Below the pieces are notes generated by a model that did not search any database, was not told the origin of the DNA, and saw only the letters and a list, made by a program, of their open reading frames with translations. This document shows positions 48,820 through 57,714 of a stretch of DNA of 64,000 nucleotides, piece by piece. The translations under genes were made by a program, and so were the position numbers. Positions within the stretch are counted from its first letter, which is position 1. The number at the start of each line of letters is the position of its first letter. This DNA comes from Occallatibacter savannae (GTDB taxonomy: Bacteria > Acidobacteriota > Terriglobia > Terriglobales > Acidobacteriaceae), in contig NZ_QFFY01000003.1 of the NCBI RefSeq assembly GCF_003131205.1, forward strand, positions 1-64,000, given 5' to 3'.

Positions 48820-51800
48820 ATGGCTCATCCTGCTTTGCCCAGACAATCTGCAAAGTTATGGCTCATTCTGATCGCAACCCTTCTGCTCTTTGCACCAGCT
48901 CTGCGCGCACAGGACAACGCGACGATCACTGGAACGGTGATGGACGCGAGCGGCGCGGTAGTTCCCAACGCAGACATCTCCCTCAACAATCCCGCAACCG
49001 GACAGTTGCGCGACGCGAAATCCAATGAGGCCGGCCTGTATCGCTTTGCCAACCTCGGCGTCGGAACCTACTCGCTCACTGCAACCGCAACTGGATTCCA
49101 GAAGTTCACCCGCACCGGCATCGTGCTCAACGTCGCTCAGACCCTCGGTGTCGACATCAGCCTCACGGTAGGCAGCGCGGAGCAAAGCGTCACCGTCGAG
49201 TCGCAGGCTTTACAGGTGCAGACCGAAACCAGTGAAGTCAGCACACTCATTAGCGGCGAACAGGTCCGTCAACTCGCTACCAACGGACGCAATGTCGTTC
49301 AGCTCGCGGCTCTCGGGCTAGGCGTCTCCAATCAGCTCGCCTCGTTTGGCGGCATCGATGCACTTACCTCCTCCAACGCCCTCAGCTTCAACGGTCAGCG
49401 CGTTGCGCACAACGTTTACCTCATCGATGGTGCCGAGCAGAACGATCGCGGCTGCGGCGGCTGCTTCATGAACCTGCCCTCGCAGGACGCCATCGGCGAA
49501 TTCCAGACTCTCGGCTCCAACTACTCTGCGGACTACGGCATTGGCTCCGGCGGCACCATCGTCATGGTGCTCAAGTCAGGCCAGCGGCAGTATCACGGCA
49601 GTCTGTACGAGTTCAATCGCAACACCGCGTACAACGCTAACGATTACTTTCTGAAACGCTCCGGAAAATCCCGCCCCATCTTCCAGCTCAACACTCCCGG
49701 CGGCAACATCGGCGGCCCGTTGTGGATTCCTCACGTCTACAACGAACAGAAGAACCGCACCTTCTTCTTCTGGAATGAAGAATGGCGCAAACTGATCAAG
49801 GGCAGCGTTCCGTCAGTATCGAACGACATCTGGACGAACAACTTCCCGACCCTCGGGGCCGACTTGAACTACACCCCGCAGAGCTCGACCGTACCGATCG
49901 TCCCCAGCGTTCCCAACAACGCCGCCTACACCAAGCTCGAAACCAGCCTCGGCCTGACTCCCGGTTCGCCGTTCCCGCTCAACGCCGATGGAGTTACCTA
50001 TCGCATTCCCGCCGCGATGATCGACCAGAACATCGTCCGCGAGCTCAATGCGGGCACCTTCCCGAAGCCCAACTACAACTGCACAGGCGGAGTCTGCAAG
50101 CAATTCATCGTTTCCGTAAAACAGCCTGAAAACATCCGTGAAGATGTGGTCCGCATCGATCACGCCATCAACAGCAAGTTCCAGCTGATGGGCCACTACC
50201 TCCACGATGCAATGGAGAACACCTTCTTCCCGCCGCTCTGGGCAGGCAGCTTCGCCACAGTCGGCACCACGATGAAGAATCCCTCCTACACGGCAGCGAT
50301 CAAGCTGACCCAGACCTACTCACCCACCCTGCTCAACGAAACAGCGTTCTACTACAGCGGCAACAAGATCCGCCTCAGCCCGCTTGCGGCCCCCGGCGCC
50401 TCTTACACGTTCCCGAGCGGATGGGATGCCAGCAGCCTGTTTAATTCTTCGAACCAGGCCGCCATCACGCACGGCTTGAAGACTCCGATCATGCCCGCCC
50501 TCGCCATCAACGGCACGCTCGGCGCCAACTGGAATCCGTCTTACTTCCCGTGGAAGAACGGCTACGAGGGCTTCCAATATCGCGATGACCTCTCCTGGAT
50601 CAAAGGAAAGCACCAGTTCAAGTTCGGCGTCGGCTTGCTGCACACCTACAAGAACCAGGAACTGCAGGCCAATACCAACGGCACCGCCACTTTCGACAAC
50701 AACGGCTTCTCCAAAGACTCGATTGTGAACATGGCGTTGGGAATGGCCGCAGCCTTCCAGCAGCTCGAGTATCTGTACGGCAAGAACTGGGTCAACAACA
50801 ACTACAGCTTCTACCTCATCGACAACTATCACGTGAGCCCGCGCTTGACCCTCAACCTCGGACTCCGCTACGACGGCTTGCCGCACGCCTTTGAGCGCTA
50901 CAACAAGTTTGCTAACTTCGTGCCGGGTTGCTACAACAGAACTCTGCCCAACCCAATTCAGGTCGACAACACCCTCAATCCGACTCAACTCACAACGTTC
51001 GGAACCGGCAGGTTCTATCTCAATGGCATTCACGAAGCCGGCGTGGACGGCTTCCCGAAAGGCAACGTCGAGAATCGCTATTTCACCTGGCAGCCGCGCA
51101 TCGGATTCGCTTACGACGTGTCCGGGAACGGCAAGACTGTTCTTCGCGGCGGCGTTGGCGTCTTCTACGAGCGCGTTCAAGGTAATGACGTCTACAACTC
51201 CGCGCTGAATCCTCCCTTCGCCTATCAGCCGGCGCCCACCAACGTGTTCTTCTCCAGTCCCACAACCAGCATCAACACAGGCGCAACCGGAACGTCTCTC
51301 TACCCATCGAGTCTCACCAGCATCAAGTACAACTATCCGCCTCCCGGCACCATGAACTGGAGCTTGGGCATTCAGCGTCAAGTGATGCCATCGGTGGTTG
51401 GAGCGCTGCAGTATGTCGGCTCATCGTCGTGGGATCAGAACAATACCCGCCAGGTCAACACGCTGCCTCTGACCAACGATCCAAGCAACTACTGGTCTAC
51501 CGCCAACGCAGCGCCTCACTGGACGTTCAATCCCTCCACCGATCCGCGGTGGAACCCGACCTACTCCGATCGCTACGCCGTACAAAACAGTCAGATCGTA
51601 GCGAACAAGCTGCGTCAAAACCCCGGCTTCGCCAACATCAACCAGGAAGAAAACGAAACCAACGCTCACTACAATTCGTTGCAGGCCGGCGTAAGGTTCG
51701 AAAACAAGTGGGGACTCACCACCCAGGTTGCGTACACCTTCTCGCACCTCATGGACAGCGCACCTGGTACCGGCGATCTCCAAACCCTCAACAATCCATT

Positions 51801-52398
51801 CAATCCCGCCTACAGCAGAGGATCGGGTTCGTACGATCGCCGTCACATCTTCAACATGAGCTACGTGTATGAACTGCCCTTCGCGCGGCACTCATCCAAC
51901 GCGGCTTACCGCACCGTTCTAGGCGGATGGGGCATCTCCGGCATCACGGTATTCCAGACCGGCAACCCGCTCCAGATCACTTACAACGGCACGGACACGC
52001 TTGGCTTGGGCGGCGGCACCACCAACCGGCCAAACCTCGTCGGAAAGGTTCGCTACCCCAAGACGGTCGCCGCATGGTTCAACGGCAAGACCGACAACAT
52101 CTACACCGATCCAACCGCCCCATGGTTTGGCGGCGGAAATAACGGCTTCGGCACTGCCGGGAAAGACAACGTCCGCGGCCCCGGCCTCAACAACTGGAAC
52201 CTGAGCCTGATGAAAAATATCAAGCTCGCCGCAGCCGACAACGCACCGAATATCGAACTGCGTTTCGAGTCTTTCAACACCTTCAACAAAACGCAGTTCA
52301 GCGGAGTCGACACCGCAAACCACGACGGCAACTTCGGCCAGGTCACGTCCGTCTACAGCAACCGCGTCCTCGAACTAGGCGGCAAATTCCGCTTCTAG
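48820..52398 (+). CDS. TonB-dependent receptor with CarboxypepD_reg-like domain (Oar-type)
   Basis: A 1192-residue outer-membrane receptor. Signal peptide to about residue 30 (LRAQ). A CarboxypepD-regulatory-like beta sandwich (about 33-115, ATITGTVMDASGAVVPNADISLNN) precedes the plug (about 140-260, with GGIDALTSSNALSFNGQRVAHNVYLIDGA). The rest is a large beta barrel of repeated strands. It ends in VLELGGKFRF, with the C-terminal Phe needed for barrel assembly. Such Oar-type receptors import polymers or glycan breakdown products. GGAGG precedes the ATG. A CRP-like site and long leader lie upstream, and a hairpin terminator downstream. Confidence 0.95.
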   Translation: MAHPALPRQSAKLWLILIATLLLFAPALRAQDNATITGTVMDASGAVVPNADISLNNPATGQLRDAKSNEAGLYRFANLGVGTYSLTATATGFQKFTRTGIVLNVAQTLGVDISLTVGSAEQSVTVESQALQVQTETSEVSTLISGEQVRQLATNGRNVVQLAALGLGVSNQLASFGGIDALTSSNALSFNGQRVAHNVYLIDGAEQNDRGCGGCFMNLPSQDAIGEFQTLGSNYSADYGIGSGGTIVMVLKSGQRQYHGSLYEFNRNTAYNANDYFLKRSGKSRPIFQLNTPGGNIGGPLWIPHVYNEQKNRTFFFWNEEWRKLIKGSVPSVSNDIWTNNFPTLGADLNYTPQSSTVPIVPSVPNNAAYTKLETSLGLTPGSPFPLNADGVTYRIPAAMIDQNIVRELNAGTFPKPNYNCTGGVCKQFIVSVKQPENIREDVVRIDHAINSKFQLMGHYLHDAMENTFFPPLWAGSFATVGTTMKNPSYTAAIKLTQTYSPTLLNETAFYYSGNKIRLSPLAAPGASYTFPSGWDASSLFNSSNQAAITHGLKTPIMPALAINGTLGANWNPSYFPWKNGYEGFQYRDDLSWIKGKHQFKFGVGLLHTYKNQELQANTNGTATFDNNGFSKDSIVNMALGMAAAFQQLEYLYGKNWVNNNYSFYLIDNYHVSPRLTLNLGLRYDGLPHAFERYNKFANFVPGCYNRTLPNPIQVDNTLNPTQLTTFGTGRFYLNGIHEAGVDGFPKGNVENRYFTWQPRIGFAYDVSGNGKTVLRGGVGVFYERVQGNDVYNSALNPPFAYQPAPTNVFFSSPTTSINTGATGTSLYPSSLTSIKYNYPPPGTMNWSLGIQRQVMPSVVGALQYVGSSSWDQNNTRQVNTLPLTNDPSNYWSTANAAPHWTFNPSTDPRWNPTYSDRYAVQNSQIVANKLRQNPGFANINQEENETNAHYNSLQAGVRFENKWGLTTQVAYTFSHLMDSAPGTGDLQTLNNPFNPAYSRGSGSYDRRHIFNMSYVYELPFARHSSNAAYRTVLGGWGISGITVFQTGNPLQITYNGTDTLGLGGGTTNRPNLVGKVRYPKTVAAWFNGKTDNIYTDPTAPWFGGGNNGFGTAGKDNVRGPGLNNWNLSLMKNIKLAAADNAPNIELRFESFNTFNKTQFSGVDTANHDGNFGQVTSVYSNRVLELGGKFRF

Positions 52399-52422
52399 TT
52401 CCCTGATCACCACTCAACAGAA

Positions 52423-52453
52423 GCGGCGGGCCCTCCAGCCCGCCGCATCTCTT
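52423..52453 (+). terminator. Terminator of the receptor gene
   Basis: GCGGCGGGC (52423-52431) and GCCCGCCGC (52438-52446) form a perfect 9-bp stem with loop CCTCCA, followed by ATCTCTTTC. It is 25 bases after the stop codon. Confidence 0.8.
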
Positions 52454-52486
52454 TCAACACCAATCGTGCTCCTCGATGCCTCATTG

Positions 52487-52546
52487 TTCCCTGTTCCCTA
52501 GTCCCTAGTCCCTAGTCCCTATTCCCTAGTCCCTAGTCCCTGCCTT
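52487..52546 (+). repeat. GTCCCTA heptamer tract
   Basis: About eight copies of (A/T)GTCCCTA or TTCCCTA run between the receptor terminator and the ABC transporter operon. It is the longest copy of this family in the window. Confidence 0.75.
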
Positions 52547-52640
52547 TCATGACATCTGTCACCTCACTTTCCTGACATTCCCTACTACCTTCCCTTCCTC
52601 CATCGCGCGATCCTGACCTTGCATTACAAAAGGAGACGCG

Positions 52641-53582
52641 ATGGCGACGCTTCAAAGCTATTCGTTGCCCGATTCCCCAGCACAGAGCATCCGGCCCGCA
52701 ACCAGCACCATCGCTGGCCTTCACTCCGTCACCAAGACCTACGGCCAGACCAAAGCCCTCGACAACTTCAGCTTCCGCCTCGCCGCCGGCGAAGTCGTCA
52801 CCCTCCTCGGCCCCAATGGCGCGGGCAAAACCACGGCAGTCCGGCTGCTCCTCGGTCTCATCGCGCCAAGCTCCGGCAGCGTCCACGTCCTCGGCCGCGA
52901 CCCGCGCGACGCCGACGCCCGCACCCGCATCGGAGCCATGCTCCAGGTGGCGCGCGTCCCTGAAGTCCTCCGCGTCAGCGAACTCATCGACCTCTTCCGC
53001 AGCTATTACCCTCAGCCCGTCGCCGCTTCAGAGGTAGTTCGCATCGCCAAGCTTCAAGGTCTCGAAAAAACTCTCTTCGGCAAGCTCTCCGGAGGCCAGA
53101 AACAACGCGTACTTTTCGGCCTCGCAATCTGCGGCAATCCCGATCTTGTCTTTCTCGACGAGCCCTCCGCCGGCATGGACATAGAATCGCGCCGCGCTCT
53201 CTGGGACGAAATCCGCGCCCTCTCTGCTGCCGGAAAAACCGTCCTCCTCACCACGCACTACCTCGAAGAGGCCGACGCGCTCGCCAATCGCATTGTCGTC
53301 ATCAACCACGGCAAGACAGTATGCGAAGGCACGCCGTCCGAAATCCGCCGTCGCACCTCCGGCCGTCGCATCCGCTGCATCACGCAGCTTGACCCCGCGC
53401 TTCTTGTCACTCTGCCCACCGTCTCAGACGTCAGGCAGGATCGGGAAGCGCTCGTCATTACCGCCGAAGCTGCTGAAGACGTCATCCGCGAAATGCTTCA
53501 CCGCGATCGCACCCTCTCCGCGCTTGAAATCAGCGCTCCAGCTCTCGAAGACGCATTCCTCGCCCTCACCAGCCAGAACTGA
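52641..53582 (+). CDS. ABC-2-type transporter ATP-binding protein
   Basis: A 313-residue ABC ATPase. Walker A GPNGAGKTT (57-65), signature LSGGQKQR (near 150), Walker B LVFLDEPSAGMD and the H-loop TTHYLEEADALA are complete. The C-terminal part (about 235-313) is the DrrA-type tail. AAGGAG lies seven bases before the ATG. It energises the permease encoded next, and is followed by a DesK/DesR-like two-component system that probably controls it. The substrate is not clear from sequence. Confidence 0.95.
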   Translation: MATLQSYSLPDSPAQSIRPATSTIAGLHSVTKTYGQTKALDNFSFRLAAGEVVTLLGPNGAGKTTAVRLLLGLIAPSSGSVHVLGRDPRDADARTRIGAMLQVARVPEVLRVSELIDLFRSYYPQPVAASEVVRIAKLQGLEKTLFGKLSGGQKQRVLFGLAICGNPDLVFLDEPSAGMDIESRRALWDEIRALSAAGKTVLLTTHYLEEADALANRIVVINHGKTVCEGTPSEIRRRTSGRRIRCITQLDPALLVTLPTVSDVRQDREALVITAEAAEDVIREMLHRDRTLSALEISAPALEDAFLALTSQN

Positions 53583-53598
53583 CGCAAAGGAGACCACG

Positions 53599-54384
53599 AT
53601 GAGCGCCAACGCCCTCGCACTGCAAATGCCCCAGTCCACCGCCGCCTACGTGGCGAACATCTTTGCCAAAGAAATCCGCTACGAGTTCGTGAAGATGCTC
53701 CGCACCCGTGCCTTCTCGCTCTCCGTTCTCGGTTTTCCAATCATGTTCTATCTCCTCTTCGGCGCGTCGAATCGCCACACCGACTGGGCCCGCTATCTCA
53801 TGGCAAGTTACGGCTGCATGGGCGTCGTCTCCGCGTGCCTCTTCGGCATCGGCATGGGCATATCCATGGAGCGCGCTTACGGCTGGCTCGAGCTCAAGCA
53901 GGCCAGCCCCATGCCCCGGCTCGCCTACCTCGCCGCGAAAATCGTCAGCAGCGCCGCCTTCGCGCTCATCATCGAACTCGCCCTCATCGGCCTCGCGCTT
54001 ACCCTCGGCGGCGTCCATGTCACGGTCAGCGAAACTCTGCGCCTTCTCGGTGTGGACCTCCTGGGCTCTGTCCCGTTCACCGCGATGGGATTGCTGATCT
54101 CGGTTCTCGTTCCGTCCAACTCGGCGCCCGGAATCATCAACCTCATCTATCTTCCGATGTCCTTCGCTTCCGGTTTCTGGATGCCCATCTCGACCCTCCC
54201 CCACTGGCTCCAGCGCGTCGCTCCGGCTCTGCCTACCTATCACCTGGCCCAGCTTGCGCTCTCTGTCATCGGTGCAGCAGAGCCCGGCCACATGATGCCT
54301 CACTTCCAGGCGCTCGCTGGATATACTCTGGTGATGTTCGGAGCCGCCTGGATCATCTTCAACCGGAGCGAAGCCAGGGCATGA
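53599..54384 (+). CDS. ABC-2-type permease
   Basis: A 261-residue permease with six transmembrane helices (about 38-58, 68-88, 113-135, 145-165, 178-196 and 238-256). The start at 53599 has AAAGGAG eight bases upstream. The ABC-2 sequence SVLVPSNSAPGIINLIYLPMSFASGFWMPISTLPHWLQRV in the C-terminal half is typical. It pairs with the upstream ATPase (16 bases) and its stop overlaps the kinase gene start by ATGA. Confidence 0.88.
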   Translation: MSANALALQMPQSTAAYVANIFAKEIRYEFVKMLRTRAFSLSVLGFPIMFYLLFGASNRHTDWARYLMASYGCMGVVSACLFGIGMGISMERAYGWLELKQASPMPRLAYLAAKIVSSAAFALIIELALIGLALTLGGVHVTVSETLRLLGVDLLGSVPFTAMGLLISVLVPSNSAPGIINLIYLPMSFASGFWMPISTLPHWLQRVAPALPTYHLAQLALSVIGAAEPGHMMPHFQALAGYTLVMFGAAWIIFNRSEARA

Positions 54385-55571
54385 CCCCGCTTGATGCCAA
54401 AACCGCCGATCCCGTGCCGGCCACCTCGGCCGGCGCGACCGCGGCCTGCCCCGCTCCAAATCTCTTCGGCAGTATCCGCAGAGCCGATGAAGCAATGCGC
54501 CAGCGCGGCTTCACAGGCCTGCGACCCTATACCCGCCGCTGGTTCGACTTCATCTGGCTCATCTACACCGTCTTCTTTTTCATCGAGCCTGTTCAGCGCA
54601 ACTCGCGTCCATATTGGATTCAGTTCGCCGCTGTCTACGCAGTCTTCCTTTCTCTATACACCGGCATCATCTATGCAGGCTCCCGTCGAGTGGCGTATCT
54701 ATGTCTCGCGGGAATGGGCGTGCTCGGGCTCGTCTACTACCCGGTGAACACCAGTTCCTCCGGGATGATCATCTACATCATCGCCTTCGCGCCCTTCATC
54801 TCTGACTCCATCAAAAGCTCCATCGTCATCTTTGCCCTCAGTTCTGGCGCCCTGATGGCCGAAGGCTACGTACTGCACCTCAATCCCTGGACGTGGGGCT
54901 TCCCCGCGTTCTTTGGACTGCTGGTTGGCGCAGGCAATCTCCTTGCCGCTCAACGAATGAGGTCCAACCAAAAACTCCTGCTCGCTCATGAGGAAATCGA
55001 GCATCTCGCCAAAGTCGCCGAGCGCGAACGCATCGCCCGTGATCTCCACGACGTCCTCGGACACACCCTCTCCGTCGTCGTCTTGAAATCCGAACTCGCC
55101 GGCAAGATCCTCCATCAGAACCCCGAGCGCGCTCAGAAAGAAATAGCCGAGGTCGAGCAGATCGCCCGCACTGCGCTCGCTGAAGTTCGCGAGGCAATTC
55201 GCGGCTACCGCGCCGAAGGCCTCGCCGCCGAACTCGATCGCGCCCGTGCCACCCTCGACGCCGCGGGCGTTTCGCTCGACTGCTCCTCAACTCCGCCCAA
55301 GCTGCTTCCCGCTCAGGAGACGGTCCTCTCGCTGATCCTCCGCGAAGCCATCACCAACATCGTTCGCCATGCGCACGCCAGCCGCTGCGAAGTCTCCTTC
55401 GAGCAGAATGCCGAACGCACCATCCTGCAGATCGAAGATGACGGAAGCGGCGGAATCCGCAGCGAGGGAAGCGGCCTGCGCGGAATGCGCGAGCGCGTTG
55501 AATCGCTGAATGGCCGTCTCCAGATTCTCTCCGAAAACGGAACAAGCATCATGATCGAAATACCCGCGTAG
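54381..55571 (+). CDS. DesK-type sensor histidine kinase
   Basis: A 396-residue kinase. The N-terminal half has about six transmembrane segments (70-190), so the sensor lies in the membrane. The HisKA_3 motif is ERERIARDLHDVLGHTLS with the phosphoacceptor His223, and the HATPase domain has REAITNIVRHAHASRCEV (N-box) and GSGGIRSEGSGLRGMRERV (G boxes). Its start overlaps the permease stop (ATGA). In DesK-type systems the kinase senses the membrane state; here it may sense the exporter's activity. It is followed by its response regulator. Confidence 0.92.
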   Translation: MTPLDAKTADPVPATSAGATAACPAPNLFGSIRRADEAMRQRGFTGLRPYTRRWFDFIWLIYTVFFFIEPVQRNSRPYWIQFAAVYAVFLSLYTGIIYAGSRRVAYLCLAGMGVLGLVYYPVNTSSSGMIIYIIAFAPFISDSIKSSIVIFALSSGALMAEGYVLHLNPWTWGFPAFFGLLVGAGNLLAAQRMRSNQKLLLAHEEIEHLAKVAERERIARDLHDVLGHTLSVVVLKSELAGKILHQNPERAQKEIAEVEQIARTALAEVREAIRGYRAEGLAAELDRARATLDAAGVSLDCSSTPPKLLPAQETVLSLILREAITNIVRHAHASRCEVSFEQNAERTILQIEDDGSGGIRSEGSGLRGMRERVESLNGRLQILSENGTSIMIEIPA

Positions 55572-55580
55572 GCTGAAGCA

Positions 55581-56195
55581 ATGACGAAGAAGATCCAGGT
55601 CGTGTTAGCTGAAGATCAGGCGATGGTCCGCGGCGCTCTTGCCGCTCTGCTCGAAACCGAGCCCGACATCGCCGTCTGTGCCAGCGCTGCCAATGGCCGC
55701 GATGCCCTCGCCGCCATCGCAAAGCAAAAACCCGACGTCCTCGTCACCGACATCGAGATGCCCGAGATGACCGGCCTCACCCTCGCCGGCGAAGTGCAGA
55801 GCCACTTCCCCCAGACCAGGGTCGTCATTCTCACCACCTTCGCTCGGCCCGGCTATCTGCGTCGGGCGCTCGACTCAGGCGCGAAGGGATATCTGCTGAA
55901 GGACCGCCCGTCTGCCGAGCTAGCCGACGCTGTGCGCCGCGTTCATCAGGGAATGCGCGTCATCGATCCCGATCTTGCTGCTGAAGCCTGGGATTCCGGC
56001 CCCGACCCGCTCACCGACCGCGAGCGGCAGATCCTCTGGCGCGCAGGCGAAGGCAAGTCCAGCGCAGAAATCGCAGACGAACTCCACCTCTCCGAAGGCA
56101 CCGTTCGCAACTACCTCTCCGAAGCTATAAGCAAACTTGGCGCCTCGAACCGCGTTGAAGCCGCCCGAATCGCCCGCGCCAAAGGCTGGCTCTAA
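55581..56195 (+). CDS. DesR/NarL-type response regulator
   Basis: A 204-residue regulator. The receiver domain (1-120) has the acidic pocket EDQ near residue 11, phospho-acceptor Asp57 in LVTDIEMPEM, and K near 110 in YLLKDRPS. The LuxR-type HTH (about 140-204) is PLTDRERQILWRAGEGKSSAEIADELHLSEGTVRNYLSEAISKLG. It is 9 bases after the kinase stop. It probably activates the ABC-2 exporter promoter. Ends with a 12-bp terminator hairpin 80 bases downstream. Confidence 0.93.
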   Translation: MTKKIQVVLAEDQAMVRGALAALLETEPDIAVCASAANGRDALAAIAKQKPDVLVTDIEMPEMTGLTLAGEVQSHFPQTRVVILTTFARPGYLRRALDSGAKGYLLKDRPSAELADAVRRVHQGMRVIDPDLAAEAWDSGPDPLTDRERQILWRAGEGKSSAEIADELHLSEGTVRNYLSEAISKLGASNRVEAARIARAKGWL

Positions 56196-56237
56196 GGCCA
56201 ACCAAAAAGAACTTTCCAACGGTCGAAGAGAGCGCAC

Positions 56238-56278
56238 AGCTAAAACTAGTAGCTAAAAGCTAATAGCTAAAAGCAGAA
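56238..56278 (+). repeat. AGCTAAAA short-period tract
   Basis: AGCTAAAACT, AGTAGCTAAAAGC, TAATAGCTAAAAGC: about four imperfect copies of an AGCTAAAA unit, similar in style to the AGCTGAA tract at 2599. Confidence 0.65.
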
Positions 56279-56309
56279 GAACGAGCCGAAGCTCGTTCTT
56301 CTCTAATTC
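56275..56309. terminator. Bidirectional terminator between response regulator and RDD gene
   Basis: AGAAGAACGAGC (56275-56286) and GCTCGTTCTTCT (56291-56302) form a perfect 12-bp stem with a CGAA loop, followed by CTAATTCC. Its left flank on the other strand is also AT-rich, so it could serve both convergent genes. Confidence 0.8.
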
Positions 56310-56325
56310 CCTAATCCCTGCTTCT

Positions 56326-57609
56326 TCAGCTCAGCCTCAAATACGTCTTCGACAGCCGGTCGTGCCAGCTCATCTGATCCTCATCGAAGATCGACCAGAG
56401 CATCCCCAGTCCCACGGGCAGAACCGAGATCAGCATCGCCTTCAGCCGTCCATTCACCTGCTCGCGTGTCGGCATCTGCTCGTCGAAAGTGCACAGCGCA
56501 AGCTGCGCATACCGCATGCCCGGAGTCACCTTGGCATAGGTCAGGAAGAACCACTCGTAAAGCGCCGCAAAAGCCAGTACTCCCAGCACTGCGCACGCCT
56601 CGAAGGCATGCTTGCCTGGGAGACTGTCCACATTGGAAGAGATCAGGTATATCGTGCCAAACACCAGCCCCATAATCAGCGCCGCATCCACGACCGTCGC
56701 CATCATGCGTCGACCGAAGGGCGCCTGGTATAGCTTGTGCTCGTCTGGAACCAGTGCATAGTAGTCCGGGAGTTGATCCGTGTGCGGCTCCTCATCAAGC
56801 CGCATCTGCTGCCAGCTCGATCCAATCCACACCGGATCGGCCGCCTCGACGTTCTGCCCCATCGGTTCAGTCGATACCGAGTTCGGGTCTACCTCGAAAA
56901 TGCTCAGCTGGGGGGAGTCGGTCTCTCCCGCCCCTTCCGCAAGCCGTGGGCGCATCCTGCGCGTCGCGATAATCTCCCGCGGAAAATGAATCAGGTTAGC
57001 CGGGATCGCCTGCGCCTCTACCTCTTCGTACACCGGCGCCGAATCGTACTGATCTTGCGCAGCCCAGTCATACTGCACGGCCGAATATGTCTCAGCCTGC
57101 GAGGAACGCTGCGGCATATCCTGCTCCCACCGAATTTCCACTCCACCATGGCTCACCGGCTCCGGCTCGGCTTTCACCTCTGCCTGCCAGTTCGGTTCGG
57201 CCACTTCAAAGGACGGCCGTTCCGGTTCGCGATCCTCGATCCGCTCTTCAATAGAAGTCTCGAAGTGATCGAGCACAGCCTGAGCCGCTACCTGCGCTTC
57301 AACGGCCGCCCGCGTCGCAGCCTCTGCCGCACGCAGAGCAGCCCGCGCCTCCGCAGCCTGCAGTTCGCTATAACTTGGAGCCTTGGCGTAACGCGCGGCA
57401 ACACGTGCCGCCGCTGCGGCTGCCCGGCTGTTGGCTGAGCCTTGCAGATCCGCGGATTCGTCTTCATCGACAACGGAGATGCCTCTGCGAGTCTTATGCT
57501 CGGCAAGTCGGCGATTGACTTCCTGCTTCCACGTAGGCAGCGGTGTGGGCGAGCTAGGCAGTGTGCTCAAAACGCTGGTTCCCTTCAAATATGTTTCAAC
57601 CGCGCACAT
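56326..57609 (-). CDS. RDD-family membrane protein with long Ala-rich N-terminus
   Basis: A 427-residue protein from ATG at 57609 (an earlier ATG at 57690 is possible). The N-terminal half is soluble and low-complexity: an Ala-rich stretch (about 60-120, AAAAAARVAARYAKAP and AARAALRAAEAATRAAVEAQ) and an acidic region. The C-terminal part is an RDD domain with three helices: FGRRMMATVVDAALIMGLVFG, FEACAVLGVLAFAALYEWFFLTY, TPGMRYAQLALC and a final helix. RDD proteins are linked to ion transport or salt tolerance, without a clear role. It is divergent from the LptD gene. Confidence 0.75.
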   Translation of the reverse strand: MCAVETYLKGTSVLSTLPSSPTPLPTWKQEVNRRLAEHKTRRGISVVDEDESADLQGSANSRAAAAAARVAARYAKAPSYSELQAAEARAALRAAEAATRAAVEAQVAAQAVLDHFETSIEERIEDREPERPSFEVAEPNWQAEVKAEPEPVSHGGVEIRWEQDMPQRSSQAETYSAVQYDWAAQDQYDSAPVYEEVEAQAIPANLIHFPREIIATRRMRPRLAEGAGETDSPQLSIFEVDPNSVSTEPMGQNVEAADPVWIGSSWQQMRLDEEPHTDQLPDYYALVPDEHKLYQAPFGRRMMATVVDAALIMGLVFGTIYLISSNVDSLPGKHAFEACAVLGVLAFAALYEWFFLTYAKVTPGMRYAQLALCTFDEQMPTREQVNGRLKAMLISVLPVGLGMLWSIFDEDQMSWHDRLSKTYLRLS

Positions 57610-57714
57610 TCCGGTCACATGCGCAGTTGTTTTTCTAATAACCTCCGGCTCGCTGGTAAGCCGCCGCAGGCCCGGACCGGGCACGCGCATTTGCTATGCT
57701 GGCCTTGGTCCTCG

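Noticed and set aside
36235..52546. CRISPR-like arrays
   Set aside because: The GTCCCTA tracts have 7-base periods and no spacers, and there are no Cas genes.
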